The notes under the pieces were generated by a model. The model searched no databases and was not told the DNA's origin. It worked only from the letters and a program-made list of their open reading frames with translations. A stretch of DNA of 64,000 nucleotides from Streptomyces sp. 378 (GTDB lineage Bacteria > Actinomycetota > Actinomycetes > Streptomycetales > Streptomycetaceae). Numbering within the stretch: position 1 is the first letter of the stretch; each line of letters opens with the position of its first letter. A program made the translations under genes and the position numbers. Positions 24,844 to 34,323 of this stretch are shown in pieces. The stretch covers positions 186,001 to 250,000 of the forward strand of contig NZ_JASKMS010000007.1 in NCBI RefSeq assembly GCF_030124145.1. The letters are read 5' to 3'.

Positions 24844-25686
24844 ATGCCCCAGCACACCTCCGGGTCCGACCGGGCGGCGATCCCCCCAGCCGCCCGTGAC
24901 GGTGGCAGCGTGCGGCCGCCCGCTCCCTCGACGCTCGACGAGCTGTGGCGGTCGTACAAGGCGACGGGGGACGAGCGGCTGCGGGAGCAACTGATCCTGC
25001 ACTACTCGCCCCTCGTGAAGTACGTCGCGGGACGGGTCAGCGTGGGCCTGCCGTCCAACGTCGAGCAGGCGGACTTCGTCTCGTCCGGGGTGTTCGGACT
25101 GATCGACGCGATCGAGAAGTTCGACATCGAGCGGGAGATCAAGTTTGAGACGTACGCGATCACCCGCATCCGCGGCGCGATGATCGACGAACTGCGGGCG
25201 CTGGACTGGATCCCCCGCTCGGTGCGGCAGAAGGCGCGCAATGTGGAGCGGGCGTACGCCACGCTGGAGGCGCGGCTGCGGCGGACGCCGACCGAGGGCG
25301 AGGTGGCCTCCGAGATGGGCATCGCCGTCGAGGAACTCCACGCCGTCTTCAGTCAGTTGTCGCTGGCCAACGTGGTGGCCCTGGAAGAGCTGCTGCATGG
25401 CGGCGGTGAGGGCGGCGACGGGCTCAGCGTGATGGACACCCTGGAGGACACCGCCGCCGACAACCCCGTGGAGGTCGCCGAGGACCGGGAGCTGCGCAGG
25501 TTCCTGGCACGGGCCATCAACACCCTGCCCGACCGGGAGAAGACCGTGGTCACGCTCTACTACTACGAGGGCCTCACCCTGGCCGAGATCGGGAACGTCC
25601 TGGGCGTGACCGAGAGCCGGGTCAGCCAGATCCACACCAAATCGGTGCTGCAGCTCAGAGCGAAACTGGCGAGCTTCGGCCGCTGA
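24844..25686 (+). CDS. whiG: Sporulation RNA polymerase sigma factor WhiG
   Basis: This predicts 280 residues, the WhiG length I recall from S. coelicolor, of the FliA/sigma-28 class. Region 2 ([18 protein letters not shown], then [18 protein letters not shown] and [16 protein letters not shown]) is followed by region 3 and region 4 ([19 protein letters not shown], then [17 protein letters not shown]). WhiG starts aerial hyphae on the path to sporulation and is held by the anti-sigma RsiG in family knowledge. ATG at 24844 is chosen to match family length; the longer upstream frame reads through a non-coding gap. Confidence 0.96.
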   Translation: MPQHTSGSDRAAIPPAARDGGSVRPPAPSTLDELWRSYKATGDERLREQLILHYSPLVKYVAGRVSVGLPSNVEQADFVSSGVFGLIDAIEKFDIEREIKFETYAITRIRGAMIDELRALDWIPRSVRQKARNVERAYATLEARLRRTPTEGEVASEMGIAVEELHAVFSQLSLANVVALEELLHGGGEGGDGLSVMDTLEDTAADNPVEVAEDRELRRFLARAINTLPDREKTVVTLYYYEGLTLAEIGNVLGVTESRVSQIHTKSVLQLRAKLASFGR

Positions 25687-25754
25687 CCTGGTCGATGCCG
25701 TCGGGTCGGCATCAACCACTCCCGTCCGGCGGGACGCGTCCGTAGAGTGTTGAC

Positions 25755-26336
25755 GTGCCAAGGATTCGAGCGGCCTCCGTGGCCGAGCACCGGTCGATGC
25801 AGCGAGCCGCCCTGCTGGACGCGGCTCGTTCCTTGTTGTCCGAGGGCGGTACGGAGGCGCTGACCTTCCCGGCCCTCGCCGAGCGGACGGGCCTCGCGCG
25901 CTCGTCCGTCTACGAGTACTTCCGGTCTCGGGCGGCCGTGGTCGAGGAGCTGTGCGAGGTCGACTTCCCGGTCTGGGCGGCGGACGTGTCGGCGGCGATG
26001 GAGCGGGCCGGGACGCCCGAGGCCAAGGTCGAGGCGTATGTGCGCCGGCAGCTGGACCTCGTCGGGGACCGGCGGCACCGGGCCGTGGTCGCGATCTCCG
26101 CGAGTGAGCTCGACGCGGGGGCGCGGGAGAAGATCCGGGCGGCGCACGGCGGGCTGGTAGCGATGATCGTCGAGGCGCTGGCCGAGCTGGGACACGCGCA
26201 GCCCCGGTTGGCGGCGATGCTGCTGCAGGGCGTCGTGGACGCGGCCGTGCGGAGGATCGAGCTCGGGGCCGCGGAGGAGCCGGCCGCCATCACCGACGCG
26301 GCTGTTTCCATGGCTCTGCGGGGCGTGCGGGGCTGA
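25755..26336 (+). CDS. TetR-family transcriptional regulator
   Basis: This predicts 193 residues with a TetR N-terminal HTH ([20 protein letters not shown], then [20 protein letters not shown], residues about 20-60) and a helical ligand domain. GTG at 25755 lies 68 bases after whiG. Its targets are unknown; it may repress itself, whiG's neighbours or distant genes. Downstream is a 277-base repeat-containing spacer before a convergent peptidase gene. Confidence 0.9.
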   Translation: MPRIRAASVAEHRSMQRAALLDAARSLLSEGGTEALTFPALAERTGLARSSVYEYFRSRAAVVEELCEVDFPVWAADVSAAMERAGTPEAKVEAYVRRQLDLVGDRRHRAVVAISASELDAGAREKIRAAHGGLVAMIVEALAELGHAQPRLAAMLLQGVVDAAVRRIELGAAEEPAAITDAAVSMALRGVRG

Positions 26337-26485
26337 CGGCGTCGGACCGGGGCTGGACCTGAGGCCGGGGTTGGGCTGGGGGGCCGGGCGTTCTGCGCGC
26401 CGCCCCGTTTCGGCTTCCCGTCCTTCGCCTTTCCCGGCCCGGCGGAGCCGGTTGCCGCCGCGCCGACCCGGGCGGCAACCGGGGA

Positions 26486-26606
26486 AACCAGGCGGCACTC
26501 GTGCGAACACCCGTGCGGCACCGTGCGGCACCCGCCGTGCAGCCAACCGGGCGGCACCCGTGCACCAAACCAGGCGACACCCGTGCGGCAACCGGCGGCA
26601 GGCGGG
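26486..26606. repeat. Degenerate short direct repeats
   Basis: Within the spacer 26337-26613 the motif AACCRGGCGGCACCCGTGC recurs imperfectly four to five times at irregular spacing (for example near 26489, 26544 and 26567), with extra CCCGTGCGGCA units between. No palindromes or conserved spacers are seen. Nothing else is recognised in this gap. Confidence 0.5.
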
Positions 26607-26613
26607 CCCGCGG

Positions 26614-27183
26614 TTATGCGAGCGGCAGCAGCCTCGACGGGCCCCGGTGCAGGAGCCACGGCGGCAGGAGCGACAGCGGGTTCAGGTAGCTCTCGCCGCG
26701 GCGCAGGCCCCAGTGCACGCAGGGGGCCGTGCAGTGCGAGCCGCCCGGGTCCACCGTGCCGATCACCTCACCCGGTGCCACCTCCTCGCCCTCCTCGACC
26801 GAGGCCGTCACCGGTTCGTAGGTCGTGCGCAGGGGTGGGTCACCCGTCCCCGTGAGGTCCACCGAGACGACGCCCTTGCCCGCCACCCGGCCCGCGAAGG
26901 AGACCCGGCCCGCGGTCACCGCCCGAACCGGTGTTCCAGCAGTCGCCGCCAGGTCCACGCCCCGATGGCCGGGCCCGTAGACCGTCGCCGGGGGTTCCCA
27001 GCCCCGCAGGACGCTCGGGCGCAGGCCGACGGGCCAGGCGCGGCCGATCGCCGGCGCGGTGGCGTCCGCGGGGGGAGCATCCGCCGCGAACAGTGGTGGC
27101 GGTGGCGCCAGCAGGGCCGTCGCCGTGACGATCAGCAGCAGGATCAGGCGCGTACAGGCACGCGCACATCGGTTCGCTCGCAT
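26614..27183 (-). CDS. Secreted M23-family metallopeptidase
   Basis: This predicts 189 residues from ATG 27183 (199 from GTG 27213). A signal peptide (about residues 1-33) precedes a single M23/LytM domain: GHRGVDLAA (His and Asp zinc ligands, near residue 74) and [15 protein letters not shown], where HWG replaces the usual HxE/Hx[11 protein letters not shown] and [12 protein letters not shown] are also typical. M23 enzymes cleave peptidoglycan cross-links. The zinc-site variant is like other Streptomyces members, so activity is likely but unproven. It is divergent from rpsB across 273 bases. Confidence 0.85.
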   Translation of the reverse strand: MRANRCARACTRLILLLIVTATALLAPPPPLFAADAPPADATAPAIGRAWPVGLRPSVLRGWEPPATVYGPGHRGVDLAATAGTPVRAVTAGRVSFAGRVAGKGVVSVDLTGTGDPPLRTTYEPVTASVEEGEEVAPGEVIGTVDPGGSHCTAPCVHWGLRRGESYLNPLSLLPPWLLHRGPSRLLPLA

Positions 27184-27456
27184 GCGGAAAGCGTCCCGGA
27201 GTGCCGACGTCACCGCTCGCCGCTGTGGACCGCCGCCCGGTTGTGGACAACGGCGTCACCCGGCACCTCGTGGGTCCCGTACACTTCTGGTGGCGACCCG
27301 AGCCATCGGGTCGACTTCGCACGCCCCGACACGAAGCCCGGCAAAGGGCCCGTGTCAGCGCCCCTCGGTCCCTCGTGGAACGGCGCGCAGTGGGCGTCAG
27401 GCGCGGAAGCCGTCCGGCATCCGCGGCACAACCGAGAAATTCAAGGAGATACGGCC

Positions 27457-28437
27457 ATGGCCGTCGTCACGATGCGGGAGCTGCTGGAGAGCGGCGTCCA
27501 CTTCGGTCACCAGACCCGTCGTTGGAACCCGAAGATGAAGCGCTTCATCTTCACGGAGCGCAACGGCATCTACATCATCGACCTGCTCCAGTCGCTGTCG
27601 TACATCGACCGCGCCTACGAGTTCGTCAAGGAGACCGTCGCCCACGGCGGCACGGTCATGTTCGTCGGCACGAAGAAGCAGGCGCAGGAGGCCATCGCCG
27701 AGCAGGCCACCCGCGTCGGCATGCCCTACGTCAACCAGCGCTGGCTGGGCGGCATGCTCACCAACTTCTCGACCGTCTACAAGCGTCTGCAGCGCCTCAA
27801 GGAGCTCGAGCAGATCGACTTCGAGGACGTCGCCGCGTCCGGTCTGACCAAGAAGGAGCTTCTCGTGCTCTCGCGCGAGAAGGCCAAGCTGGAGAAGACC
27901 CTCGGCGGTATCCGCGAGATGCAGAAGGTGCCCAGCGCCGTCTGGATCGTGGACACCAAGAAGGAGCACATCGCCGTTGGTGAGGCCCGGAAGCTGAACA
28001 TCCCGGTCGTCGCGATCCTCGACACCAACTGCGACCCCGACGAGGTCGACTACAAGATCCCGGGCAACGACGACGCGATCCGCTCCGTCACCCTGCTCAC
28101 CCGTGTGATCGCGGACGCGGTCGCCGAGGGCCTCATCTCCCGCTCCGGTGTCGCCACCGAGGGCAAGGGCGAGAAGGCCGCGGGCGAGCCGCTGGCCGAG
28201 TGGGAGCGCGACCTGCTCGAGGGCGAGAAGAAGGCCGACGAGGCTGCCCCCGCCGCCGAGGCCGCTCCGGCCGCCGAGGCCGAGAGCGCCCCCGCCGCCG
28301 AGGCCGAGAGCGCCCCCGCCGCCGAGGCCGAGAGCGCCCCCGCCGCCGAGGCTGAGGCCGCCCCCGCCGCCGAGGCCGAGGCCGCTCCGGCCGCTGAGGC
28401 CGAGGCCGAGAAGCCGGCCGAGGCCGAGCAGGCCTGA
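27457..28437 (+). CDS. rpsB: 30S ribosomal protein S2 with extended Ala/Glu-rich tail
   Basis: This predicts 326 residues. Residues 1-250 are a standard S2 ([20 protein letters not shown], then [11 protein letters not shown] and [19 protein letters not shown]). The remaining ~75 residues are a low-complexity tail of repeats of [19 protein letters not shown] at 27457 has AAGGAG upstream, after a leader of more than 150 bases. rpsB is followed by tsf, a conserved arrangement. The tail makes the protein longer than typical bacterial S2 (about 240-260) and probably varies between strains. Confidence 0.98.
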   Translation: MAVVTMRELLESGVHFGHQTRRWNPKMKRFIFTERNGIYIIDLLQSLSYIDRAYEFVKETVAHGGTVMFVGTKKQAQEAIAEQATRVGMPYVNQRWLGGMLTNFSTVYKRLQRLKELEQIDFEDVAASGLTKKELLVLSREKAKLEKTLGGIREMQKVPSAVWIVDTKKEHIAVGEARKLNIPVVAILDTNCDPDEVDYKIPGNDDAIRSVTLLTRVIADAVAEGLISRSGVATEGKGEKAAGEPLAEWERDLLEGEKKADEAAPAAEAAPAAEAESAPAAEAESAPAAEAESAPAAEAEAAPAAEAEAAPAAEAEAEKPAEAEQA

Positions 28438-28450
28438 CCCGTCAGTCCGA

Positions 28451-28518
28451 GTTGACGGCGGGAGCGGTACCGCATCCACCAGCGCCTCGGCGCGGTGAAG
28501 TCCGCTCCCGCCGTTAAC
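28451..28518 (+). terminator. Long hairpin between rpsB and tsf
   Basis: GTTGACGGCGGGAGCGG (28451-28467) pairs with CCGCTCCCGCCGTTAAC (28502-28518) with one G-T mismatch or wobble, around a 34-base loop. It likely attenuates rpsB transcription into tsf, giving S2 and EF-Ts different levels. Confidence 0.6.
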
Positions 28519-28617
28519 CCGTAGGTCAGCGGAAGGAGCGCGCCTTCCGGCTCCATGGGCGCATCCGCATCCGCAGATCTTTCGATCTTCCAGACTTCGA
28601 GAGAGATTCACAGACTC

Positions 28618-29454
28618 ATGGCGAACTACACCGCCGCCGACGTCAAGAAGCTCCGTGAGCTCACGGGCGCCGGCATGATGGACTGCAAGAAGGCGCTGGA
28701 CGAGGCCGAGGGCAACGTCGAGAAGGCCGTCGAGGCGCTCCGCATCAAGGGCCAGAAGGGCGTCGCCAAGCGCGAGGGCCGCTCCGCCGAGAACGGTGCC
28801 GTCGTCTCGATCATCGCCGACGACAACTCCTCCGGTGTCCTGGTCGAGCTGAAGTGCGAGACGGACTTCGTCGCCAAGGGTGACAAGTTCCAGGCCGCGG
28901 CCAAGACCATCGCCGAGCACGTCGCCAAGACCTCCCCGGCCGACCTCGAGGCCCTGCTCGCCTCCGAGATCGAGGCCGGCAAGACCGTCCAGGCGTTCGT
29001 GGACGAGGCCAACGCCAACCTGGGCGAGAAGATCGTCCTGGACCGCTTCGCGCAGTACGCCGACGGCTTCGTGACGGCGTACATGCACCGCACGATGCCC
29101 GACCTGCCCCCGCAGATCGGTGTCCTCGTCGAGCTGGACAAGCCGAACGCGGAGATCGCCAAGGGCGTCGCCCAGCACATCGCCGCCTTCGCGCCGAAGT
29201 ACCTCTCCAAGGAGGACGTGCCGGCCGAGGTCGTCGAGTCCGAGCGCCGCGTCGCCGAGGAGACCACCCGCGCCGAGGGCAAGCCCGAGGCCGCTCTGCC
29301 GAAGATCGTCGAGGGTCGCCTCAACGGCTTCTTCAAGGACGCCACGCTGCTCGGCCAGCCGTACGCGCTCGACAACAAGAAGTCCGTCCAGAAGGTCCTG
29401 GACGAGGCCGGTGTCACCCTGAAGCGCTTCACGCGCATCAAGGTCGGCATCTGA
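28618..29454 (+). CDS. tsf: Elongation factor Ts
   Basis: This predicts 278 residues, the normal length, with the UBA-like N-terminus ([20 protein letters not shown], then [14 protein letters not shown]) and the core [17 protein letters not shown]-Ts recycles EF-Tu by exchanging GDP for GTP. ATG at 28618 follows an AGAGAG-rich region and is consistent with family alignment. Transcription may come from its own promoter or through the hairpin after rpsB. Confidence 0.98.
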   Translation: MANYTAADVKKLRELTGAGMMDCKKALDEAEGNVEKAVEALRIKGQKGVAKREGRSAENGAVVSIIADDNSSGVLVELKCETDFVAKGDKFQAAAKTIAEHVAKTSPADLEALLASEIEAGKTVQAFVDEANANLGEKIVLDRFAQYADGFVTAYMHRTMPDLPPQIGVLVELDKPNAEIAKGVAQHIAAFAPKYLSKEDVPAEVVESERRVAEETTRAEGKPEAALPKIVEGRLNGFFKDATLLGQPYALDNKKSVQKVLDEAGVTLKRFTRIKVGI

Positions 29455-29638
29455 GTCCGTACCGCGCTCGACGCCCGGCCCCGATAGGGTCGACAGCAGT
29501 CGTCCGCGTACGCCGTCACATGAGTGGCGGACGACATCAGATCTGACGAGGAGGCCATTGCCGTATGGGATGCGAAACACGCCCCACCGGCAATGGCCTT
29601 CTTGGTATGTGCAACACGTGAAAGAGGCGGGATCCCCC

Positions 29639-30397
29639 ATGACCACCAAGGCCCAGAAGAGCGACGACGGCAAAGTACGCGGCCGGTTTCTGCTGAAGCT
29701 GTCCGGAGAGGCCTTCTCCGGCGGCGGCGGCCTTGGCGTCGACCCCGACGTGGTGCACAAGATCGCCCGCGAGATCGCGGCCGTCGTGCGTGACGGTGCG
29801 CAGATCGCGGCCGTCATCGGCGGCGGCAACTTCTTCCGCGGTGCCGAACTCCAGCAGCGCGGCATGGACCGGGCCCGCTCCGACTACATGGGCATGCTCG
29901 GCACGGTCATGAACTGCCTCGCCCTCCAGGACTTCCTGGAGAAGGAGGGCGTGGACTGCAGGGTGCAGACCGCCATCACCATGGGGCAGGTCGCGGAGCC
30001 GTACATCCCGCTGCGCGCCGTGCGGCACCTGGAGAAGGGCCGCGTGGTCATCTTCGGGGCCGGGATGGGCATGCCGTACTTCTCCACCGACACCACCGCC
30101 GCGCAGCGCGCCCTGGAGATCGACGCCGAGGCACTGCTGATGGGCAAGAACGGCGTGGACGGGGTCTACGACTCCGACCCCAAGACCAACCCGGACGCGG
30201 TGAAGTTCGATCACCTCGGCTACGGCGAGGTGATCACACGCGATCTGAAGGTCGCCGACGCCACGGCCGTGACGCTGTGCCGCGACAACAAGCTCCCGAT
30301 CGTGGTCTTCGAGCTGCTGGCGGAGGGCAACATCGCACGCGCCGTCAAGGGTGAGAAGATCGGCACGCTGGTGGGGGACCCCGGCAGCCGGGACTGA
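29639..30397 (+). CDS. pyrH: UMP kinase
   Basis: This predicts 252 residues of the bacterial hexameter-type UMP kinase (amino acid kinase fold), which phosphorylates UMP to UDP. Motifs include [53 protein letters not shown] and [19 protein letters not shown] at 29639 has GAGGCGGG upstream; the longer in-frame region to 29558 looks non-coding. It sits between tsf and frr as in most bacteria. Confidence 0.97.
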   Translation: MTTKAQKSDDGKVRGRFLLKLSGEAFSGGGGLGVDPDVVHKIAREIAAVVRDGAQIAAVIGGGNFFRGAELQQRGMDRARSDYMGMLGTVMNCLALQDFLEKEGVDCRVQTAITMGQVAEPYIPLRAVRHLEKGRVVIFGAGMGMPYFSTDTTAAQRALEIDAEALLMGKNGVDGVYDSDPKTNPDAVKFDHLGYGEVITRDLKVADATAVTLCRDNKLPIVVFELLAEGNIARAVKGEKIGTLVGDPGSRD

Positions 30398-30564
30398 GGT
30401 TCCCGAGAACAACCCCGTCCGGGGGACGGACGGGACGGAGCCGGGCCGGGGGATGGACAATGTCCTGCCGGTCGGGAACCGTGCAGGAAGAAGACGCGAC
30501 GCAGCCGGCCGCCGCCCCACATGGAACCGCAGCCGGGCCTACTCAAGACACGCAGGAGCAAGTG

Positions 30565-31122
30565 GTGATCGAAGAGACCCTCCTCGAGGCCGAGGAGAAG
30601 ATGGAGAAGGCCGTCGTGGTCGCCAAGGAGGACTTCGCCGCGATCCGCACCGGCCGTGCGCACCCGGCGATGTTCAACAAGATCGTGGCCGACTACTACG
30701 GCGCGCCGACCCCGATCAACCAGCTGGCCTCGTTCTCGGTGCCCGAGCCGCGCATGGCCGTGGTGACCCCGTTCGACAAGAGCGCGCTGCGCAACATCGA
30801 GCAGGCGATCCGCGACTCCGACCTGGGCGTCAACCCGAGCAACGACGGCAACATCATCCGGGTGGTGTTCCCCGAGCTGACCGAGGAGCGCCGCCGCGAG
30901 TACATCAAGGTGGCCAAGAGCAAGGGTGAGGACGCCAAGGTCTCCATCCGCTCCGTGCGCCGCAAGGCCAAGGACGCCATCGACAAGCTGATCAAGGACG
31001 GCGAGGTCGGCGAGGACGAGGGCCGCCGTGCCGAGAAGGAGCTCGACGACACCACCGCGAAGTACGTCGCGCAGGTGGACGAGCTCCTGAAGCACAAGGA
31101 AGCGGAGCTGCTCGAGGTCTGA
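30565..31122 (+). CDS. frr: Ribosome recycling factor
   Basis: This predicts 185 residues, the typical RRF length. It begins [17 protein letters not shown] and has [29 protein letters not shown]-type [16 protein letters not shown], and the C-terminal helix [19 protein letters not shown] at 30565 is preferred because it matches the family start and follows a GCAGGAGCA binding site. RRF dissociates ribosomes after termination with EF-G. Its stop overlaps the cdsA ATG. Confidence 0.97.
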   Translation: MIEETLLEAEEKMEKAVVVAKEDFAAIRTGRAHPAMFNKIVADYYGAPTPINQLASFSVPEPRMAVVTPFDKSALRNIEQAIRDSDLGVNPSNDGNIIRVVFPELTEERRREYIKVAKSKGEDAKVSIRSVRRKAKDAIDKLIKDGEVGEDEGRRAEKELDDTTAKYVAQVDELLKHKEAELLEV

Positions 31123-32249
31123 TGAACGACTCTTCCTGGGGGGCGCCGCCACAGGCCGGCTACTGGGGGCCCACCGACCACGGGCATGGTCAGGGGCACG
31201 TCCAGGGCTCAGGCCACGGGCACGTCCAGGGGGCCGCCCCGACAGGTCCCGCATACGATGCGTATGAAGCGCCTCAGACTCGCCCCATGCCCATCGTGCC
31301 CGACGTGACCGCATTCGGCGGAAACCAGGATGACGACCGGGGGGCTGCTCGGCTGAGCGGCCCCCCGGTCCGAAACGACACGAATCCGGAGCCCATGCCC
31401 GACGCCCCGCACCCGGCGCCCAAGCCGCCGAAGAAGAGCGCGGGTCGCGACCTGAGTGCCGCGATAGGGGTCGGCGTCGGGCTCGGTGCGGTGATCGTCG
31501 CGTCGCTGTTCGTCGTCAAGGCCGTCTTCGTCGGCGTCGTAGCGGTGGCCGTCGTGGTGGGCCTGTGGGAGCTCACCACGCGGCTGGAGGAGCGCAAGGG
31601 CATCCGGGCACCCCTCGTGCCGCTCGCGCTCGGTGGTGCCGCGATGGTCGTCGCCGGGTACGTCCGGGGTGCCGAGGGCGCGTGGGTGGCGATGGCGCTC
31701 ACGGCGCTGGCCGTCCTCGTCTGGCGCATGACGGAACCGCCCGAGGGCTACCTGAGGGATGTCACCGCGGGCGTCTTCGCGGCGTTCTACGTGCCGTTCC
31801 TGGCGACGTTCGTGGCGATGATGCTGACCGCGGACGACGGCCCCGAGCGGGTGCTCACCTTCCTGCTGCTCACGGTCGTCAGCGACACCGGGGCCTACGC
31901 CGTCGGCTGGCGGTTCGGCCGGCACAAGCTCGCCCCGCGCATCAGCCCCGGCAAGACCCGCGAGGGCCTGCTCGGCGCGGTCTCCTTCGCCATGGTCGCG
32001 GGGGCGCTGTGCACGCAGTTCCTCATCGACGACGGCGCCTGGTGGCAGGGTCTGGTGCTGGGCCTCGCGGTCGCGGTCACCGCCACGCTCGGCGACCTCG
32101 GCGAGTCCATGATCAAGCGGGACCTCGGCATCAAGGACATGGGCACGCTGCTGCCGGGTCACGGCGGCATCATGGACCGGCTCGACTCGCTGCTGCCCAC
32201 GGCTCCGGTGGTGTGGCTGCTGCTCGTGCTGTTCGTCGGGTCCGGCTGA
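31122..32249 (+). CDS. cdsA: Phosphatidate cytidylyltransferase
   Basis: This predicts 375 residues. A hydrophilic Gly/Pro/His-rich extension of about 105 residues precedes about eight membrane helices. The CDP-diglyceride synthase signature is intact near the C-terminus (KRDLGIKDMG and HGGIMDRLDS). The enzyme makes CDP-diacylglycerol for phospholipid synthesis at the cytoplasmic membrane. ATG overlaps the frr stop (TGATG), showing coupling. The extension is typical of actinobacterial CdsA. Confidence 0.96.
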   Translation: MNDSSWGAPPQAGYWGPTDHGHGQGHVQGSGHGHVQGAAPTGPAYDAYEAPQTRPMPIVPDVTAFGGNQDDDRGAARLSGPPVRNDTNPEPMPDAPHPAPKPPKKSAGRDLSAAIGVGVGLGAVIVASLFVVKAVFVGVVAVAVVVGLWELTTRLEERKGIRAPLVPLALGGAAMVVAGYVRGAEGAWVAMALTALAVLVWRMTEPPEGYLRDVTAGVFAAFYVPFLATFVAMMLTADDGPERVLTFLLLTVVSDTGAYAVGWRFGRHKLAPRISPGKTREGLLGAVSFAMVAGALCTQFLIDDGAWWQGLVLGLAVAVTATLGDLGESMIKRDLGIKDMGTLLPGHGGIMDRLDSLLPTAPVVWLLLVLFVGSG

Positions 32250-32364
32250 GGCGATCTCTGTCGGCGAGCCCCTGCCCTGCCGGGCGGGGGCTCGCCGCCG
32301 TCTCGGGAAGACGCCCGGGGGGCGAAGTGGGACGATTCAGATGTACCTCCCAAAGGAGGCCGTC

Positions 32365-32814
32365 ATGGCCATCATCCGAGAGAGCATCGACGTCGACCGC
32401 CGCCCCGAGGAGGTCTACCAGTACCTCATGGACACTTCGCGCCTGCCGGAGTGGCAGCTGAGCGCCGTGTCCGCGGAGCGCCTCGACGAGGGGCCCGTCG
32501 GTATCGGCAGCAAGGTCCGTGTGACCCGGCACGTCGGCCGCCGCGTCATGCCGATGACCATGGAGGTCACCGCGTACGACCCGCCTCACAGCTGGGGCAT
32601 GCGCGGCGTCGACGGCCCCGTCCGTGCCCAGGTGCACGGCGAGGTCGAACCCTACGACGAGGGGCGCCGCTCGCACGTCACGATCGACATCGACCTGGAG
32701 GGCCACGGCATGGGCAAGGTCCTGGTCCCCCTCGTCGTACGCCCCCAGGTCCGCAAGGAACTCCCGCGCAACGAGCAGCTCCTCAAGGACCGGCTGGAGC
32801 ACACGGGCGGGTAG
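32365..32814 (+). CDS. SRPBCC-family (START-like) protein
   Basis: This predicts 149 residues of the polyketide cyclase/dehydrase-like SRPBCC fold: IDVDRRPEEVYQYLMDTSRLPEWQ at the start, then beta strands with GSKVRVTRHVGRRVMPM and a C-terminal helix. ATG at 32365 has a strong AAAGGAGG site. Such proteins bind hydrophobic ligands or modify partners; the specific role is unknown. It is 115 bases after cdsA and may share its transcript. Confidence 0.88.
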   Translation: MAIIRESIDVDRRPEEVYQYLMDTSRLPEWQLSAVSAERLDEGPVGIGSKVRVTRHVGRRVMPMTMEVTAYDPPHSWGMRGVDGPVRAQVHGEVEPYDEGRRSHVTIDIDLEGHGMGKVLVPLVVRPQVRKELPRNEQLLKDRLEHTGG

Positions 32815-32994
32815 GCCGTCGCCGTCCCCCTCCCGGTGGCGCAGCCTTCCCCACACGGGTCGGCCTCCCCTGCCGCAACTTCATCCCTGGGCCGTCCGAA
32901 GCCGGCCGAAGCTGTCCGGCAGCACCCACGGGTGACCGCCCCCACCCTGATCCGGCCCGGGACCCCAGAGTTGATCTGCGACACTGGGAGGGTT

Positions 32995-34101
32995 ATGCCT
33001 GCACCCGGAGAACTCACTTTCGTCGCCCCGCGCGGAGCCAAGAAGCCGCCGCGGCATCTCGCCGACCTCACTCCTGCCGAGCGCAAGGAGGCCGTTGCTG
33101 CTGTCGGGGAGAAGCCGTTTCGTGCCAAGCAGCTCTCGCAGCACTACTTCGCGCGGTACGCGCATGATCCGGAGCAGTGGACCGACATTCCGGCCGGTGC
33201 GCGGGGGAAGCTGCGGGAAGCGCTGCTGCCCGAGCTGATGACCGTCGTGCGGCATCTGTCGACCGATGAGGGCACGACCCGCAAGACGCTGTGGCGGCTG
33301 TTCGACGGGACGCTCGTCGAGTCCGTGCTGATGCGCTACCCGGACCGCGTGACCATGTGCATCAGCTCCCAGGCCGGATGCGGGATGAACTGCCCGTTCT
33401 GTGCGACCGGGCAGGCGGGGCTCGACCGGAATCTGTCCACCGCCGAGATCGTGCACCAGATCGTGGACGGCATGCGGGCGCTCAGGGACGGTGAGGTGCC
33501 GGGTGGGCCCGCGCGGCTCAGCAACATCGTCTTCATGGGCATGGGTGAGCCGCTCGCCAACTACAACCGGGTCGCCGGCGCCATCCGGCGGCTCACCGAC
33601 CCCGAGCCCGACGGGGTGGGCCTCTCGCAGCGCGGCATCACCGTCTCGACGGTCGGGCTCCTCCCGGCCATCCACCGCTTCTCCGACGAGGGCTTCAAGT
33701 GCCGCCTGGCCATCTCGCTGCACGCCCCCGACGACGAGCTGCGCGACACCCTCGTGCCCGTGAACACGCGCTGGAAGGTCCGCGAGGTGCTGGACGCCGG
33801 CTTCGAGTACAGCGCCAAGTCCGGCCGCCGGCTGTCCATCGAGTACGCGCTGATCCGGGACATCAACGACCAGGCGTGGCGTGGTGACCGGCTCGGCCGG
33901 ATGCTCAAGGGCAGGCCGGTGCACGTCAACCTGATCCCGCTGAACCCGACGCCCGGGTCGAAGTGGACGGCTTCCCGGCCCGAGGACGAGAAGGCGTTCG
34001 TCGAGGCCATCGCCGCCCATGGTGTGCCGGTGACGATCCGGGACACCCGTGGTCAGGAGATCGACGGGGCGTGTGGTCAGCTCGCGGCCACCGAACGGTA
34101 G
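32995..34101 (+). CDS. rlmN: 23S rRNA (adenine2503-C2)-methyltransferase RlmN
   Basis: This predicts 368 residues of the RlmN radical-SAM enzyme, which methylates A2503 of 23S rRNA and some tRNAs. The CxxxCxxC cluster motif (CGMNCPFC) is at about residues 126-133, followed by [17 protein letters not shown] and [14 protein letters not shown], and the C-terminal Cys (GACGQL) used for methyl transfer. ATG at 32995 gives family length. The upstream in-frame extension to 32836 appears non-coding. Confidence 0.96.
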   Translation: MPAPGELTFVAPRGAKKPPRHLADLTPAERKEAVAAVGEKPFRAKQLSQHYFARYAHDPEQWTDIPAGARGKLREALLPELMTVVRHLSTDEGTTRKTLWRLFDGTLVESVLMRYPDRVTMCISSQAGCGMNCPFCATGQAGLDRNLSTAEIVHQIVDGMRALRDGEVPGGPARLSNIVFMGMGEPLANYNRVAGAIRRLTDPEPDGVGLSQRGITVSTVGLLPAIHRFSDEGFKCRLAISLHAPDDELRDTLVPVNTRWKVREVLDAGFEYSAKSGRRLSIEYALIRDINDQAWRGDRLGRMLKGRPVHVNLIPLNPTPGSKWTASRPEDEKAFVEAIAAHGVPVTIRDTRGQEIDGACGQLAATER

Positions 34102-34149
34102 TCTGACCGTCGTAGGCACACCCTCATATTCGACATCTGCATATTCCGA

Positions 34150-34236
34150 CAGGGGAGCGCCACAGCGCTGAGAGTGCGGCACACGGCCGCAGACCCTCCG
34201 AACCTGGCCCAGGTCATTCTGGGTAGGGAGATCGGT
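34150..34236 (+). promoter_or_regulatory. TPP riboswitch (THI element)
   Basis: The conserved blocks are GGGGAGC, CTGAGAGTGCGGC, GACCCTCCGAACCTGGCC, and GGGTAGGGAGATCGGTC in order. It lies about 90 bases before thiB. Thiamine pyrophosphate binding would lower expression of the transporter; the hairpin at 34256-34288 is the likely expression platform. Confidence 0.95.
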
Positions 34237-34255
34237 CACCACTCGAGCTGTTGCG

Positions 34256-34288
34256 CCCTGCCCGGGACCTCACAAGTCCCGGGCAGGG
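34256..34288 (+). terminator. Riboswitch expression-platform hairpin
   Basis: CCCTGCCCGGGAC (34256-34268) and GTCCCGGGCAGGG (34276-34288) form a perfect 13-bp stem with a 7-base loop, downstream of the TPP aptamer. A second stem CCTGG/CCAGG overlaps the AGGAGG site at about 34310-34316, which also suggests control at translation. Confidence 0.8.
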
Positions 34289-34323
34289 CCGCGTCTTCTC
34301 CTGGTCACTCCAGGAGGAATCCA

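Noticed and set aside
26486..26606. CRISPR array
   Set aside because: Repeats are degenerate and irregularly spaced with no unique spacers, and no cas genes are nearby.
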